Shown here one piece after another: positions 43,785 to 54,616 of a stretch of 64,000 nt of DNA (positions are counted from its first letter, which is position 1; each line of letters starts with the position of its first letter). Under the pieces are notes generated by a model. It did no database searches, was not told the origin of the DNA, and saw only the letters and a program-made list of their open reading frames with translations. The stretch is from Geodermatophilus sp. TF02-6 (GTDB lineage Bacteria; Actinomycetota; Actinomycetes; Mycobacteriales; Geodermatophilaceae): contig NZ_QOHF01000021.1 in the NCBI RefSeq assembly GCF_003319115.1, positions 21,257 to 85,256 of the forward strand, read 5' to 3'. The position numbers were made by a program, and so were the translations under genes.

Positions 43785-44917
43785 CCGACGCAGCCCGCGC
43801 CGAGGTGGTCGTCGACCTCGACGCCATCGCCGCGAACACCGCGGTGCTGCGCGAGCGGGTCGGCCGGCCGCTGATGGCGGTGGTCAAGGCCGACGGCTAC
43901 GGGCACGGCATGGTGCCGGCCGCCCGCGCGGCGCTGGCCGGGGGAGCGGATGCGCTGGGCGTCGCCGTCCTGGAGGAGGCGCTGGCGCTGCGCAGGGCCG
44001 GCGTCACCGCCCCGGTGCTGGCCTGGCTGCACACGCCGGGCGCCGACTACGCCGCCGCGCTCACCGCGGAGGTGGAGGTGTCGGTCAACGCCGAGTGGGC
44101 GCTGGCCGAGGTGGTCGCTGCCGTCCGCACCGGCGGTCGCCCGGCCCGGGTCCACCTGTTCGCCGACACCGGCCTCTCCCGCGAGGGCGCCACGGAGGCC
44201 GAGTGGCCCGGCCTGGTCGCCGCCGCCGCGCGGGCCCAGGCCGATGGCGACGTCGCGGTCGTCGGGCTGTGGAGCCACATGGCCTACGCCGACGCCCCGA
44301 CCCACCCCACGATCGGCGCGCAGGTGCGGGTGTTCGAGGAGGCCGTCGGGATCGCCCGGGCGGCGGGGCTGACCGACGCCCGGCTGCACCTGGCCAACTC
44401 CGCGGCGACGGTCGCGCTGCCGCGCACCTGGTACGACATGGTCCGCCCGGGAATCGCCGTGTACGGCCTGGACCCGCTGGGCGGGGACCCCGCCGCCCAC
44501 GGGCTGCGGCCGGCGATGACGGTGCGGGCTCCGGCCGCGCTGACCAAGCGGGTGCCAGCCGGCGTGGGCGTCTCCTACGGGCACACGTACTTCCCCGAGC
44601 GCGAGACCACCCTCGTCCTGGTGCCCGTCGGCTACGCCGACGGCGTGCCCCGGGCGGCGGGCAACCGGGCGCCGGTGCTCGCCGCCGGCGCGCAGCGGAC
44701 CATCGCCGGCCGGGTGTGCATGGACCAGTTCGTGGTCGATGTCGGCGACGCCGAGGCGCGCCCCGGCGACGAGGTCGTGCTCTGGGGGCCGGGGGACCGC
44801 GGGGAGCCGACCGCGCAGCAGTGGGCCGACGCGGTCGACACCATCCACTACGAGCTGGTCACCCGGGTCGGTGGCCGGTTCGCCCGCCGGTACGTCGGCT
44901 CGGCGGGGGCGGTGTGA
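43781..44917 (+). CDS. alr: alanine racemase
   Basis: A 378-residue PLP enzyme making D-alanine for peptidoglycan. The PLP lysine is K36 (VVKADGYGHG) and the second catalytic base is Y266 (GVSYGHTYF). CMDQFVVDVGD and the last-domain DEVVLWGPGD are also family features. The GTG at 43781 overlaps nnr. Confidence 0.97.
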   Translation: MTDAARAEVVVDLDAIAANTAVLRERVGRPLMAVVKADGYGHGMVPAARAALAGGADALGVAVLEEALALRRAGVTAPVLAWLHTPGADYAAALTAEVEVSVNAEWALAEVVAAVRTGGRPARVHLFADTGLSREGATEAEWPGLVAAAARAQADGDVAVVGLWSHMAYADAPTHPTIGAQVRVFEEAVGIARAAGLTDARLHLANSAATVALPRTWYDMVRPGIAVYGLDPLGGDPAAHGLRPAMTVRAPAALTKRVPAGVGVSYGHTYFPERETTLVLVPVGYADGVPRAAGNRAPVLAAGAQRTIAGRVCMDQFVVDVGDAEARPGDEVVLWGPGDRGEPTAQQWADAVDTIHYELVTRVGGRFARRYVGSAGAV

Positions 44918-46095
44918 CGGCGGCGCGGAGGCCTCCCCGGCGCCTCGCGCACCCGCACCGCCGGGCCGGGGTCGTCGGCGCGGTGCTCGGCCTGGCCGTG
45001 GCGGGCGCCGCGGTCGGGGTCGGCGTCAGCCGGGCGGCGGCCCGCCGGGTCGGCGCCGAGCGGCTGGGGTCGGCGGCCGGGCTGGCGCCGGGCGCCTCGG
45101 ACGCCGAGCTGCGCGAGGACGACCCGCTCGGCCCGGCGTCGCGGCGGGCCGATCGCACGGCGCTGGTGCCGGCCGACGACGGCGTGCTGCTGGCCGTGGA
45201 GGAGGTCGGGCCGCCCGACGCCCCGCTGACGGTGGTCTTCGTGCACGGCTACTGCCTGTCGATGGCGTCGTGGACCTTCCAGCGGCGGGCGCTCGGCGCG
45301 GCGCTGGCCACCGCCAACGGCTCGCGTCCCACGGCGCGGCTGGTGTTCTACGACCAGCGCGGGCACGGCGCCTCGGGGCGCGGGACGGTCGAGCACGCCA
45401 CCATGGAGCAGCTGGGCCGCGACCTGGACGCCGTCCTGCGGGCGCGGGTGCCGCACGGCCCGGTGGTGCTGGTCGGGCACTCGATGGGCGGGATGACGGT
45501 CATGGCCCTGGCCGAGCTGCGCCCGGAGCTGTTCGGCACGAAGGTGGTCGGCGCGGCCCTGCTCTCCACCTCCAGCGGCAACCTCGCCGAGCTCGACTTC
45601 GGCATGCCCGAGCTGCTCACCCGGGTGCGCGCCGCGCTGCTGCCGGTGGCGGCGTTCACCATGCGCCGCCGTCCGGCCCTGGCCGAGCGCACCCGCCGGC
45701 TGGCCCGCGACCTCGTCTCCCACCTGACCTGGTCGCTGTCGTTCGCCTCGGCCGACGTCGACCCCGCCCTCGGCCGCTACGTCGACGCCATGATCGCCGG
45801 CACCCCGGTCGAGGTGATCGCCGCCTTCTACCCGGCGCTGGCCGGCCTGGACGAGACCGGGGCGCTGGCGCCGCTGCGCGCCGTCCCCACGCTGGTGCTC
45901 ACCGGCGCCGAGGACGCGCTCATCCCCAAGGAGCACAGCGACGCGATCGTGGAGGGTCTGCCGGGAGCCGAGTACGTCGTCGTCCCGGACGCCGGCCACA
46001 TGGTGCTGCTGGAGAAGCCCGAGGAGGTGACCGCGGCGCTGTCCGCGCTGATCCGGCGGGTGGCCGCCGAGCTGCCCACCGGCGCCGGCCGCTGA
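44914..46095 (+). CDS. alpha/beta hydrolase, membrane-anchored
   Basis: A 393-residue protein. One hydrophobic helix at about residues 19-40 (VVGAVLGLAVAGAAVGVGVS) is an N-terminal anchor. The oxyanion motif FVHGYCLS, nucleophile GHSMGG, acid in TGAEDALIP and DAGHMVLLEKP give a full Ser-Asp-His triad. The natural substrate is unknown. It overlaps the alr stop (GTGTGA), and such a hydrolase commonly follows alr in actinobacteria. Confidence 0.9.
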   Translation: MTAARRPPRRLAHPHRRAGVVGAVLGLAVAGAAVGVGVSRAAARRVGAERLGSAAGLAPGASDAELREDDPLGPASRRADRTALVPADDGVLLAVEEVGPPDAPLTVVFVHGYCLSMASWTFQRRALGAALATANGSRPTARLVFYDQRGHGASGRGTVEHATMEQLGRDLDAVLRARVPHGPVVLVGHSMGGMTVMALAELRPELFGTKVVGAALLSTSSGNLAELDFGMPELLTRVRAALLPVAAFTMRRRPALAERTRRLARDLVSHLTWSLSFASADVDPALGRYVDAMIAGTPVEVIAAFYPALAGLDETGALAPLRAVPTLVLTGAEDALIPKEHSDAIVEGLPGAEYVVVPDAGHMVLLEKPEEVTAALSALIRRVAAELPTGAGR

Positions 46096-46113
46096 CCCCG
46101 GCCGACCGGGCCG

Positions 46114-46119
46114 TAGGGT
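46114..46119 (+). promoter_or_regulatory. -10 element of the uracil-DNA glycosylase gene, leaderless
   Basis: TAGGGT ends 6 bases before the GTG at 46126, with no RBS. This suggests the gene has its own leaderless promoter despite being 30 bases after the hydrolase gene. Confidence 0.45.
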
Positions 46120-46125
46120 GCGCTG

Positions 46126-46755
46126 GTGGCCGTCCCCCGCCCACCCTTCCTCGACGCCGCCGCCGAGGAGGTCGCCCGGATCGCGGCGGCCGCCCCGGAC
46201 TGGGCCGCGCTCGCGGCCGCCGCCCGCCCCTGCGTGGCCTGCCCCGAGCTGGCCGCCTCCCGGCAGCAGGTGGTGGTCGGCGACGTCCCCGCGCCCGGCC
46301 GCGCACGGTTCGCGCTGGTGGGCGAGGCCCCGGGCGCCACCGAGGACGCGACCGGCCGGCCGTTCGTGGGCCGGTCCGGGGCGCTGCTCGACCAGCTGCT
46401 CGCCGAGGCCGGGCTGGACCGGGCGCAGGCCGCCGTCCTCAACGTGGTGAAGTGCCGCCCGCCGGGCAACCGGACGCCGAAGACGCCGGAGGTGGCCCGC
46501 TGCAGCGGCTGGCTGCGCCGCCAGCTCGAGCTGCTCGACCCCCCGGTGGTGGTCGCGCTGGGGCTCTCCAGCGCCACGTGGTTCCTGGGGCCGCGCACCG
46601 TGCTGGCGCAGGCCCGTGGCCGGGCGCACGAGGTCGACGGCCGCGCGGTGTGGGTCACCTACCACCCGTCGGCGGCGATCCGCTTCGGGCCGAACGGAGC
46701 CCCGCGGGCCGGGCTGCTGGCCGACCTGACCGCGGTCGCTGCGAGCCTGGCGTGA
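46126..46755 (+). CDS. uracil-DNA glycosylase, family 4 [4Fe-4S]
   Basis: A 209-residue DNA repair enzyme that removes uracil. The iron-sulfur ligands are C36, C39, C110 and C126. Motif 1 is GEAPGATEDATGRPFVG and motif 2 is YHPSAA. It follows the hydrolase gene and overlaps tsaE by GTGA. Confidence 0.94.
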   Translation: MAVPRPPFLDAAAEEVARIAAAAPDWAALAAAARPCVACPELAASRQQVVVGDVPAPGRARFALVGEAPGATEDATGRPFVGRSGALLDQLLAEAGLDRAQAAVLNVVKCRPPGNRTPKTPEVARCSGWLRRQLELLDPPVVVALGLSSATWFLGPRTVLAQARGRAHEVDGRAVWVTYHPSAAIRFGPNGAPRAGLLADLTAVAASLA

Positions 46756-47207
46756 GGCGGGAGCACGCGCTGCCCACGTCGGAGGACACCCGGGCGCTCG
46801 GTGCGGCGCTGGCCGAGGTGGTGCGCGCCGGGGACCTGCTCGTGCTGGTCGGTCCGCTGGGCGCGGGCAAGACCGCGCTGACCCAGGGTCTCGGGCAGGC
46901 GCTGGGCGTGACCGAGCCGGTCACCTCGCCGACGTTCGTCATCGCCCGCGTACACCTCGGCGGCCGGCTGCCGCTGGTGCACGTCGACGCCTACCGGCTC
47001 GGCGGCGTCGCCGACGTCGACGACCTGGACCTGGACGCCTCGACCGAGGAGTCGGTCACCGTGGTCGAGTGGGGGCAGGGGCTGGTCGAGCAGCTCGTCG
47101 ACGAACACCTCGAGGTGCGGCTGGACCGCCGCGACGACGACGTCCGGACGGCGCTGCTCGTGCCGCACGGCCCCGGCTGGGAGCGGCGCCTGGCCGACGC
47201 CCCGTGA
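46752..47207 (+). CDS. tsaE: tRNA t6A biosynthesis ATPase TsaE
   Basis: A 151-residue ATPase that supports TsaB-TsaD in threonylcarbamoylation of tRNA A37. The P-loop VGPLGAGKTALTQGLGQALG, SPTFVIARVH and HVDAYRL are diagnostic. It starts at GTG 46752, overlapping the glycosylase stop. In many actinobacteria tsaE is next to tsaB; here about 0.9 kb separates them. Confidence 0.95.
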   Translation: MRREHALPTSEDTRALGAALAEVVRAGDLLVLVGPLGAGKTALTQGLGQALGVTEPVTSPTFVIARVHLGGRLPLVHVDAYRLGGVADVDDLDLDASTEESVTVVEWGQGLVEQLVDEHLEVRLDRRDDDVRTALLVPHGPGWERRLADAP

Positions 47208-47352
47208 CGAGGCGGCACCACGCCGGCGCCCCCGAGCTCGGCGTGCGGGCGGTCCACGAGCAGGCAGGCGGCCGCGCGACCTGCGGCCCGGCGCGCACGA
47301 CGAACCGCGCTGGGTGTCCGCTGCGGATCCCCTCCGACTCCGGCTGGCCCAG

Positions 47353-47566
47353 CCGGCCCGCTCGGGCCTGATCACCCGCACGGCCGGGACGGGAGTCCGG
47401 TGCCGCCGGGCGGGGGTCACCAGGTGGGCGTCGGTGACCCGGCGGTGCCCGGAGAGCGGCGGCACGTCGGCGTCGACGATCGAGACGTCGTCGGTCGGGA
47501 AGCAATGGCCCGGCACCTGGCGCGGAGCCGCGAGGACCTCGCGGGCGGCTGCCGTGGTGTTGCCGT
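47353..47566 (-). pseudogene. remnant of a VapC-type PIN toxin gene
   Basis: Read on the minus strand, AAREVLAAPRQVPGHCF, DDVSIVDADVPPLSGHRRVTDAH and LVTPARRH match the C-terminal third of PIN-domain toxins (usual pattern: LPGH, D, LSGHRQVTDAHLLALARRHGG). The first catalytic Asp region and the terminal GGRLVTFD part are absent or garbled. No antitoxin is beside it. The reading frame happens to be open, but the protein cannot be functional. Confidence 0.5.
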
Positions 47567-47643
47567 GCCCACGCGTCGACCACGCCGCTGCTCGCTCAGC
47601 TGCCGCGGGTTTCCTCCGGACCGCGCCGGGCAGTGCTGCGGCT

Positions 47644-48078
47644 GTGGCTGGGTCGAGGACGTGGGGCCGGCAGTACCTGCACGGGCTGCGGACGGCGGCC
47701 TCCGGCAACGCTCTGAGCTTCGGCTTCTCCATCATGATCACGACCACGTTCGGGGTGGTCTCGTCGGCCTACGGGCAGCCCTCCCTGCCCGAGCTGTTCG
47801 GCTTCGCCCTCACTGCCGTCGCGGCGTTCTCGGTGCTCAACGTCCTGGTGGCGATGCTGCTGCGAGGGGACGAGGACTACGAGCCGCCCTCACGGGTGTT
47901 GCTCGTGGCCACCGCGACCGACTTCCTCGCGGTCGCCGCCGGCATCGGAGCGGCCGTCGGCGTCCGCTTCCTCGTCGCGGACACCGCGGCGTGGCTGCTG
48001 GCGCCGTGTTGCGCCGGCGTGGTGTACGTGCTGGTGCAGTCGGTCGAGCTCACCGTGGGGGAGCGCGAGGGCGGGTAG
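47644..48078 (+). CDS. hypothetical membrane protein, four helices
   Basis: About 144 residues with four predicted membrane helices (around ALSFGFSIMITTTFGVVSSAYG, FALTAVAAFSVLNVLVAML, LLVATATDFLAVAAGIGAAVGVRFL and LLAPCCAGVVYVLVQSVEL; read in parts). I do not recognise a family. The GTG at 47644 is chosen because upstream sequence in this frame is antisense to the VapC remnant. The RBS is weak and the start uncertain. It separates tsaE from tsaB. Confidence 0.6.
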   Translation: MAGSRTWGRQYLHGLRTAASGNALSFGFSIMITTTFGVVSSAYGQPSLPELFGFALTAVAAFSVLNVLVAMLLRGDEDYEPPSRVLLVATATDFLAVAAGIGAAVGVRFLVADTAAWLLAPCCAGVVYVLVQSVELTVGEREGG

Positions 48079-48112
48079 GCCGCCACCAGGCGGAGCGGCC
48101 GCGCGACGGCAC

Positions 48113-48118
48113 TACCCT
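48113..48118 (+). promoter_or_regulatory. -10 element of tsaB, leaderless
   Basis: TACCCT, identical to the box before glmS, ends 8 bases before the GTG at 48127. No RBS is visible. Confidence 0.45.
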
Positions 48119-48126
48119 GGGCGGTC

Positions 48127-48765
48127 GTGCTCGTCTTCGCCCTCGACACCGCCACGCCGACGCTGGTGGCCGGCCTGGCCCGGTGGACTCCGGACGGCGC
48201 GGTCGAGGTGCTCGCCGAGCGCGCGGTGCCCTCGGGCAACCGGCACGCCGAGCTGCTCTCCGGCGCGCTGACCGAGGCCCTCGGCGCGGCCGGGTGCGCG
48301 CTGGCCGACATCGACGCCGTCGTCACCGGGCTCGGTCCCGGGCCGTTCACCGGGCTGCGGGTCGGCGTGGTCACCGCCGCCGCCCTCGCCGACGCCCGCG
48401 GCCTGCCCGCCGTCGGCGTGTGCTCGCTGGACGCGATCGGCTCCGGCGCGCGCACGGTGGTCACCGATGCCCGACGCAGGGAGGTCTACTGGGCCGCCTA
48501 CGCCGGCGACGGCACGCGCACCGCCGGACCGGGCGTCGTCCGCCCGGAGGAGCTCGCGGTCTCCGGTCCCGTGGTGGGCGACGCCCGGTTCGCCGAGCGG
48601 CTGGGTGCCGACGTCACCCCGGCCGGGGTGACGACGGCGGGGCTGCTGGGGGCCGCGGCGCCGCAGCTGACCGACCCGCCGTCCGCCGCGCCGCTCGTGC
48701 CGCTCTACCTGCGCCGCCCGGACGCCGTCCCGCCGACGTCGGTCAAGCCGGTGTCCCAGCCGTGA
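48127..48765 (+). CDS. tsaB: tRNA t6A biosynthesis protein TsaB
   Basis: A 212-residue inactive relative of TsaD that forms its scaffold. LVFALDTATPTLVAGLA, GNRHAELLSGAL and GLGPGPFTGLRVGVVTAAALA are diagnostic. Its stop overlaps rimI by GTGA. Confidence 0.95.
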   Translation: MLVFALDTATPTLVAGLARWTPDGAVEVLAERAVPSGNRHAELLSGALTEALGAAGCALADIDAVVTGLGPGPFTGLRVGVVTAAALADARGLPAVGVCSLDAIGSGARTVVTDARRREVYWAAYAGDGTRTAGPGVVRPEELAVSGPVVGDARFAERLGADVTPAGVTTAGLLGAAAPQLTDPPSAAPLVPLYLRRPDAVPPTSVKPVSQP

Positions 48766-49223
48766 CGGTCCGGCTGCGGCCGATGCGGCTGGTCGACCTC
48801 GACGCCGTCCTCGAGCTCGAGGAGCAGTTGTTCGCCCCGGACACCTGGTCCCGGGCGGTGTACCGCGACGAGCTGGCCCGCACCGACACCCGCCGCTACC
48901 TGGTGGCCGTCGACGCGGATGACGGGGACGGCGACCGGGTGGTCGGCTACGCCGGGCTGATCGCCTACGCCGACGAGGCGCACGTGGCCACCATCGGGGT
49001 GGCGCCCGACCGGCAGGGCGAGGGGATCGGGGCCGCGCTGCTCGACGCGCTGCTGGTCGAGGCCGACCGGCGCAGCCCGGTGGTGCTGCTGGAGGTCCGC
49101 GCCGACAACCAGATCGCCCAGGGGCTCTACCGGCGGCGGGGGTTCACCGAGATCGGCCGGCGGCCGCGCTACTACCAGCCCAGCGGCACCGACGCCGTCG
49201 TGATGAAGCGGGAGAAGCTGTGA
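48762..49223 (+). CDS. rimI: ribosomal protein S18 alanine N-acetyltransferase RimI
   Basis: A 153-residue GNAT acetyltransferase. The acetyl-CoA site [19 protein letters not shown] and [30 protein letters not shown] are typical. It sits between tsaB and tsaD, the standard actinobacterial arrangement, with GTGA overlaps at both ends. Confidence 0.92.
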   Translation: MTVRLRPMRLVDLDAVLELEEQLFAPDTWSRAVYRDELARTDTRRYLVAVDADDGDGDRVVGYAGLIAYADEAHVATIGVAPDRQGEGIGAALLDALLVEADRRSPVVLLEVRADNQIAQGLYRRRGFTEIGRRPRYYQPSGTDAVVMKREKL

Positions 49224-50254
49224 CCGAGCCGCTGGTCCTCGGGTTCGAGACCTCCTGCGACGAGACCGGCGTCGGGCTGGTGCGCGGGCGCACGCTGCTG
49301 TCCGACGCGTTGGCCACCTCGGTGGGCGAGCACGAGCGCTTCGGCGGGGTCGTCCCGGAGATCGCCTCGCGGGCGCACCTGGAGGCGATGGTCCCGACGG
49401 TGCACCGGGCGCTGGCCGAGGCGGGGGTGCGGGCCCGCGACGTCGACGCGATCGCGGTGACCGCCGGCCCGGGGCTCACCGGCGCGCTGCTGGTCGGGCT
49501 GGCCGCGGCCAAGGCCTACGCGCTCGCCCTGGACAAGCCGCTCTACGGGGTCAACCACCTGGCCGCGCACGTGGCGGTCGACGAGCTGCAGCACGGGGAG
49601 CTGGCCGAGCCGTCGATGGCGCTGCTGGTCTCCGGCGGGCACAGCTCTCTGCTGCTGGTACCCGACCTCGCCCGCGAGGTGCAGTCGCTGGGTCGGACGG
49701 TCGACGACGCGGCGGGGGAGGCCTTCGACAAGGTGGCCCGCGTGCTCGGCCTGCCCTTCCCCGGCGGCCCGCCCATCGACCGGGCGGCGCGCGAGGGCGA
49801 CCCGGCGGCGATCGACTTCCCGCGCGGGCTCACCGGCCCCCGCGACGCCCCCTACGACTTCTCCTTCTCCGGCCTGAAGACCGCGGTTGCCCGCTGGGTC
49901 GAGGCCCGGCAGCGGGCGGGCGAGCCGGTACCGGTGGCCGACGTCGCGGCGTCCTTCCAAGAGGCGGTGGCCGACGTGCTGACGGCGAAGGCCGTGCGCG
50001 CCTGCCGCGACTCCGGCGTCGACCACCTGGTGCTCGGCGGCGGCGTCGCGGCCAACTCGCGGCTGCGCGCGCTGGCCGAGGAGCGCTGCGCCGCGGCCGG
50101 GATCGTGCTGCGGGTGCCCAGCCCGCGGCTGTGCACCGACAACGGCGCGATGGTGGCCGCGCTCGGCTCGCGGCTGGTGCGGGCGGGTGTGGCGCCGTCC
50201 GCCCCGGACCTCGGCGCGGACAGCTCCCTGCCCGTCGACGTCGTCACCCGCTGA
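49220..50254 (+). CDS. tsaD: tRNA N6-adenosine threonylcarbamoyltransferase TsaD
   Basis: A 344-residue catalytic subunit of t6A synthesis. The metal-binding HxxxH is H113-H117 (NHLAAHVAV). [21 protein letters not shown]-like [11 protein letters not shown] and [17 protein letters not shown] are family features. Last gene of the tsaB-rimI-tsaD operon, ending before a convergent methyltransferase gene. Confidence 0.97.
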   Translation: MTEPLVLGFETSCDETGVGLVRGRTLLSDALATSVGEHERFGGVVPEIASRAHLEAMVPTVHRALAEAGVRARDVDAIAVTAGPGLTGALLVGLAAAKAYALALDKPLYGVNHLAAHVAVDELQHGELAEPSMALLVSGGHSSLLLVPDLAREVQSLGRTVDDAAGEAFDKVARVLGLPFPGGPPIDRAAREGDPAAIDFPRGLTGPRDAPYDFSFSGLKTAVARWVEARQRAGEPVPVADVAASFQEAVADVLTAKAVRACRDSGVDHLVLGGGVAANSRLRALAEERCAAAGIVLRVPSPRLCTDNGAMVAALGSRLVRAGVAPSAPDLGADSSLPVDVVTR

Positions 50255-50255
50255 G

Positions 50256-50293
50256 CCCCGAGGGGCCATCGTGGCCACGATGGCCGCGCGGGG
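50256..50293. terminator. bidirectional terminator between tsaD and the methyltransferase gene
   Basis: A 22-bp perfect palindrome (50264-50285) is flanked by matching CCCCG (50256-50260) and CGGGG (50289-50293), giving a long hairpin that can serve both convergent genes. Confidence 0.7.
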
Positions 50294-50319
50294 AGAGGCC
50301 TGTAGAGCCACAACGGCCG

Positions 50320-51582
50320 TCAGGTGGTGTCGCAGACCAGGGCCGTGGGGGCGCCGGCGACCCGGGTGAGGACGACGACCGCCGACCCCGCACCTGGGCC
50401 GCGCAGCTGCCGGGCCAGCGCCTCCGGCTCGATCGCCGACCCGCGCTTCTTGACCACGACCCGGCCGACGCCGCGCGCCCGCAGCCGGGCCCTGAGCCTC
50501 CTCGCGTTGAACGGCAGCACCTGGTCGACCCGGTGGGAGGCCACCCAGGGGGAGTCGCCGCGGGCGTCGGAGGTGAGGTAGGCGATCGTCGGGTCGACCA
50601 GGGTGGCGCCCAGCTCGGCGGCCACCAGCGACACCAGGCCCGACCGGATCACCGCCGGGTCGGGCTCGTGCAGCCAGCCGCGCACCGGCCCGGACGGCGC
50701 GGGTCCGGGGTCGGCGTCCGCGGTCAGCTCCAGCACCGAGCCGCCGTGCACCAGGGACGCCCGGCGCCAGGTCTGCGATAGACCCCGCCCCCACAGCAGC
50801 GCCTCGACGATCGAGCCCCCGGCGGAGACCCACTCCGCCTCGACGCCCGGAGGTACCCGGCCGTGGTCCAGCCCGGGCGCCACCTTGACCACCGCGCGCG
50901 GCACCCGGTCCAGCAGGGCGGCCGCCGTCGACCAGGGCGGCGACCACCGGTCGGGGTCCAGCTGCCGCCGTCCGCCGGCCCGCCGGGCGGGGTCGAGGAC
51001 GGCGGCGCCGCACCCGGCCACCGCGCCGTCGGCGGCCGCGGCCACCAGCTCGACGACGTCCCCCGCGACGACCTCCACCCGGTCGGCCAGCCCCAGCGCC
51101 GCGGCGTTGGCGACGGTCAGCTCGCGCGCCAGCGGGTCGCGGTCGACGGCGACGACCTGCGCGCCCGCCCGGGCCAGCGCGATGCTGTCGGTACCGGCGC
51201 CGCAGCCGAGGTCGGCCGTCGGTCCGCCGCTCCCCACCGCGCAGGCGCGGTCGGCCGCCGAGCCGGCGTCGCCGGACAGCAGCCGGACCGCCCGGCGGGT
51301 GGCCAGCGCGGGCCGGCCGGCCTGCTCGAGGGTGTCGGCGGTGAGGAGCAGGACGTCGGCGTCGGTGCCGAAGACCGGCCGGGCCCGGGCGCGCAGCCGG
51401 GCCAGCTCCCAGGCCGGCCCGGCGTGCTCGGCGCCGACCTCGGCGCGCAGCCGGGCGAGGCCGGCGAGCAGGTCGGTGCCGGCGGCGAGCAGACCGGCCG
51501 CGCGGTCGGTGGCCGCAGCCCCCTCGGGGGTGCGCAGCCAGCGCAGCTGGGCGAGCGCGACGTCGGAGGCCTGGTCGGGCAC
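50320..51582 (-). CDS. class I SAM methyltransferase with THUMP-like C-terminus
   Basis: About 420 residues. The SAM-binding motif TADLGCGAGTDSIALA and VVAVDRDPLARELTVANAAALG lie in the middle; AAVLDPARRAGGRR follows. The C-terminal part (FNARRLRARLRARGVGRVVVKKRG) resembles the THUMP-like domain, which suggests an RNA substrate. GTG 51582 is chosen; GTG 51600 is an alternative. Neither has a strong RBS. Confidence 0.85.
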   Translation of the reverse strand: MPDQASDVALAQLRWLRTPEGAAATDRAAGLLAAGTDLLAGLARLRAEVGAEHAGPAWELARLRARARPVFGTDADVLLLTADTLEQAGRPALATRRAVRLLSGDAGSAADRACAVGSGGPTADLGCGAGTDSIALARAGAQVVAVDRDPLARELTVANAAALGLADRVEVVAGDVVELVAAAADGAVAGCGAAVLDPARRAGGRRQLDPDRWSPPWSTAAALLDRVPRAVVKVAPGLDHGRVPPGVEAEWVSAGGSIVEALLWGRGLSQTWRRASLVHGGSVLELTADADPGPAPSGPVRGWLHEPDPAVIRSGLVSLVAAELGATLVDPTIAYLTSDARGDSPWVASHRVDQVLPFNARRLRARLRARGVGRVVVKKRGSAIEPEALARQLRGPGAGSAVVVLTRVAGAPTALVCDTT

Positions 51583-51629
51583 GCCGTCAGCGTGGCGCAC
51601 CGGGCGGCCCGCGCACCGCTGACCCCCGG

Positions 51630-51659
51630 TTGAGAGGCTGGCACTCTCGTGGGTAGAGT
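51630..51659 (+). promoter_or_regulatory. promoter of groES-groEL
   Basis: TTGAGA (51630-51635), 18 bases, TAGAGT (51654-51659). The CIRCE operator overlaps the spacer and -10, so repressor binding would block polymerase. Confidence 0.75.
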
Positions 51660-51664
51660 GCCAA
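51638..51664 (+). promoter_or_regulatory. CIRCE operator for HrcA
   Basis: CTGGCACTC, nine bases, GAGTGCCAA: an almost perfect match to the CIRCE consensus (TTGGCACTC-N9-GAGTGCCAA). It predicts HrcA repression and heat induction of the groES operon. Confidence 0.95.
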
Positions 51665-51770
51665 TCGACACGGGCATCGGCGCCTGACCCCCGCGACGGC
51701 AGGCCCGGGCCCCGTGCCACAGCATCAGCAAGACACCACAGCCGTCCGACACCGAAGGGGGCGTCACGTC

Positions 51771-52079
51771 GTGACGACCGCTACCAAGGTCACCATCAAG
51801 CCGCTGGAGGACCGCGTCGTGGTCCAGGCTAACGAGGCCGAGACCACCACCGCCTCCGGCCTGGTCATCCCGGACACCGCCAAGGAGAAGCCGCAGGAGG
51901 GCACGGTCGTCGCCGTGGGCCCCGGCCGCGTCGACGACAACGGCAACCGCGTCCCGCTCGACGTCAACGTCGGCGACGTGGTCATCTACTCGAAGTACGG
52001 CGGCACCGAGGTCAAGTACTCCGGCGAGGAGTACCTGGTGCTCTCCGCCCGCGACCTGCTCGCCGTCGTGGAGAAGTAG
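51771..52079 (+). CDS. groES: co-chaperonin GroES
   Basis: A 102-residue lid of the GroEL chamber. [36 protein letters not shown] (mobile loop, read in parts) and [24 protein letters not shown] are typical. The GTG at 51771 has AAGGGGG upstream. Under CIRCE control; a repeat-A element separates it from groEL. Confidence 0.97.
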   Translation: MTTATKVTIKPLEDRVVVQANEAETTTASGLVIPDTAKEKPQEGTVVAVGPGRVDDNGNRVPLDVNVGDVVIYSKYGGTEVKYSGEEYLVLSARDLLAVVEK

Positions 52080-53888
<1,809 letters not shown>

Positions 53889-53921
53889 GGTAGCCCCGCT
53901 CCATCCCCGCTCCATCGTGAT

Positions 53922-53972
53922 CATCGGCGGGTGGTCGGACCCGACGGGGTGTCGGACCGCCACCCGCCGATG
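53922..53972 (+). terminator. hairpin after groEL
   Basis: A perfect 13-bp stem (53922-53934 with 53960-53972) encloses a 25-base loop that contains two copies of GTCGGAC. Confidence 0.6.
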
Positions 53973-53997
53973 GTCGACGAGGACATCCCCTGAACGC

Positions 53998-54033
53998 CGA
54001 GGGCCGGTCCAGCAGCTGCTGGACCGGCCCTCG
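53998..54033. terminator. 36-bp perfect palindrome between groEL and whiD
   Basis: Each 18-base half is the exact reverse complement of the other, centred between 54015 and 54016. It suits termination of the two convergent genes. The bases 54034-54086 hold a weak repeat-A remnant (CCTCGCGGGCTGGGG read on the minus strand). Confidence 0.7.
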
Positions 54034-54086
54034 ACGTCTGTGACCCGCCAGCCTCGCCCCAGCCCGCGAGGGGGGAGGAAGGCCCT

Positions 54087-54386
54087 TCAGACCCCCGCGG
54101 CGACGGCGGCGGGCTCCGCGGCGATCAGCCGGGCCCGCTCCTCCTCGCTCATGCCGCCCCAGACGCCGTACGGTTCGCGGACCGACAGCGCGTGCTTGAG
54201 GCAGGCGTCGATCACCGGGCACCGAGTGCAGACCGCCTTGGCAGCCGCCTGGCGACGGGCCCGGGCCGGGCCGCGCTCACCGTCGGGGTGGAAGAACAGC
54301 GCCGTGCTCTCGCCACGGCAGGCTCCGTGCAGCTGCCAGTCCCAGACCTCGGCGACGGGCGTGGGCAGGCGGCGGATGTCGGCCAT
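54087..54386 (-). CDS. whiD: WhiB-family iron-sulfur regulator, WhiD/WhiB3 type
   Basis: A 99-residue redox-sensing transcription factor. The [4Fe-4S] ligands are C23, C53, C56 and C62, and the GVWGG turn is at 74-78. WDWQLHGACRG, LFFHPDGERG and VREPYGVWGG match the WhiD/WhiB3 branch. ATG 54386 has AGGAGGA upstream; an extension to 54575 is rejected. Context next to groEL1 and a BldM-like gene is the same as in Streptomyces (known gene order). Confidence 0.93.
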   Translation of the reverse strand: MADIRRLPTPVAEVWDWQLHGACRGESTALFFHPDGERGPARARRQAAAKAVCTRCPVIDACLKHALSVREPYGVWGGMSEEERARLIAAEPAAVAAGV

Positions 54387-54616
54387 TCGTCCTCCTCGGC
54401 TCGGTGCGAGCCGGAGGGGGCGGTCCGGCTGCACGGTGGCCGGTGCCCGACGCCTCCGCGGGTCAAACACACCGTGACCCCGCATTTTCGCGGCTGTCGC
54501 CTCCCCCCGCAGGGTGAGGGCGGCTGTCGTTCCCCAGCGCAGTCGATCAAGGTGGCTCCGGGTCGTGTCGAACACCGATGGAGGACAGCCGTCGGCGACG
54601 CCGGCACGGCCGCGGC

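Noticed and set aside
47314..47643. Longer N-terminus for the four-helix membrane protein
   Set aside because: This part is Arg/Ala-rich low complexity and antisense to the VapC remnant; no signal for translation.
54387..54575. N-terminal extension of WhiD to 54575
   Set aside because: The internal ATG at 54386 has a strong RBS and gives the family length; upstream residues are low complexity.
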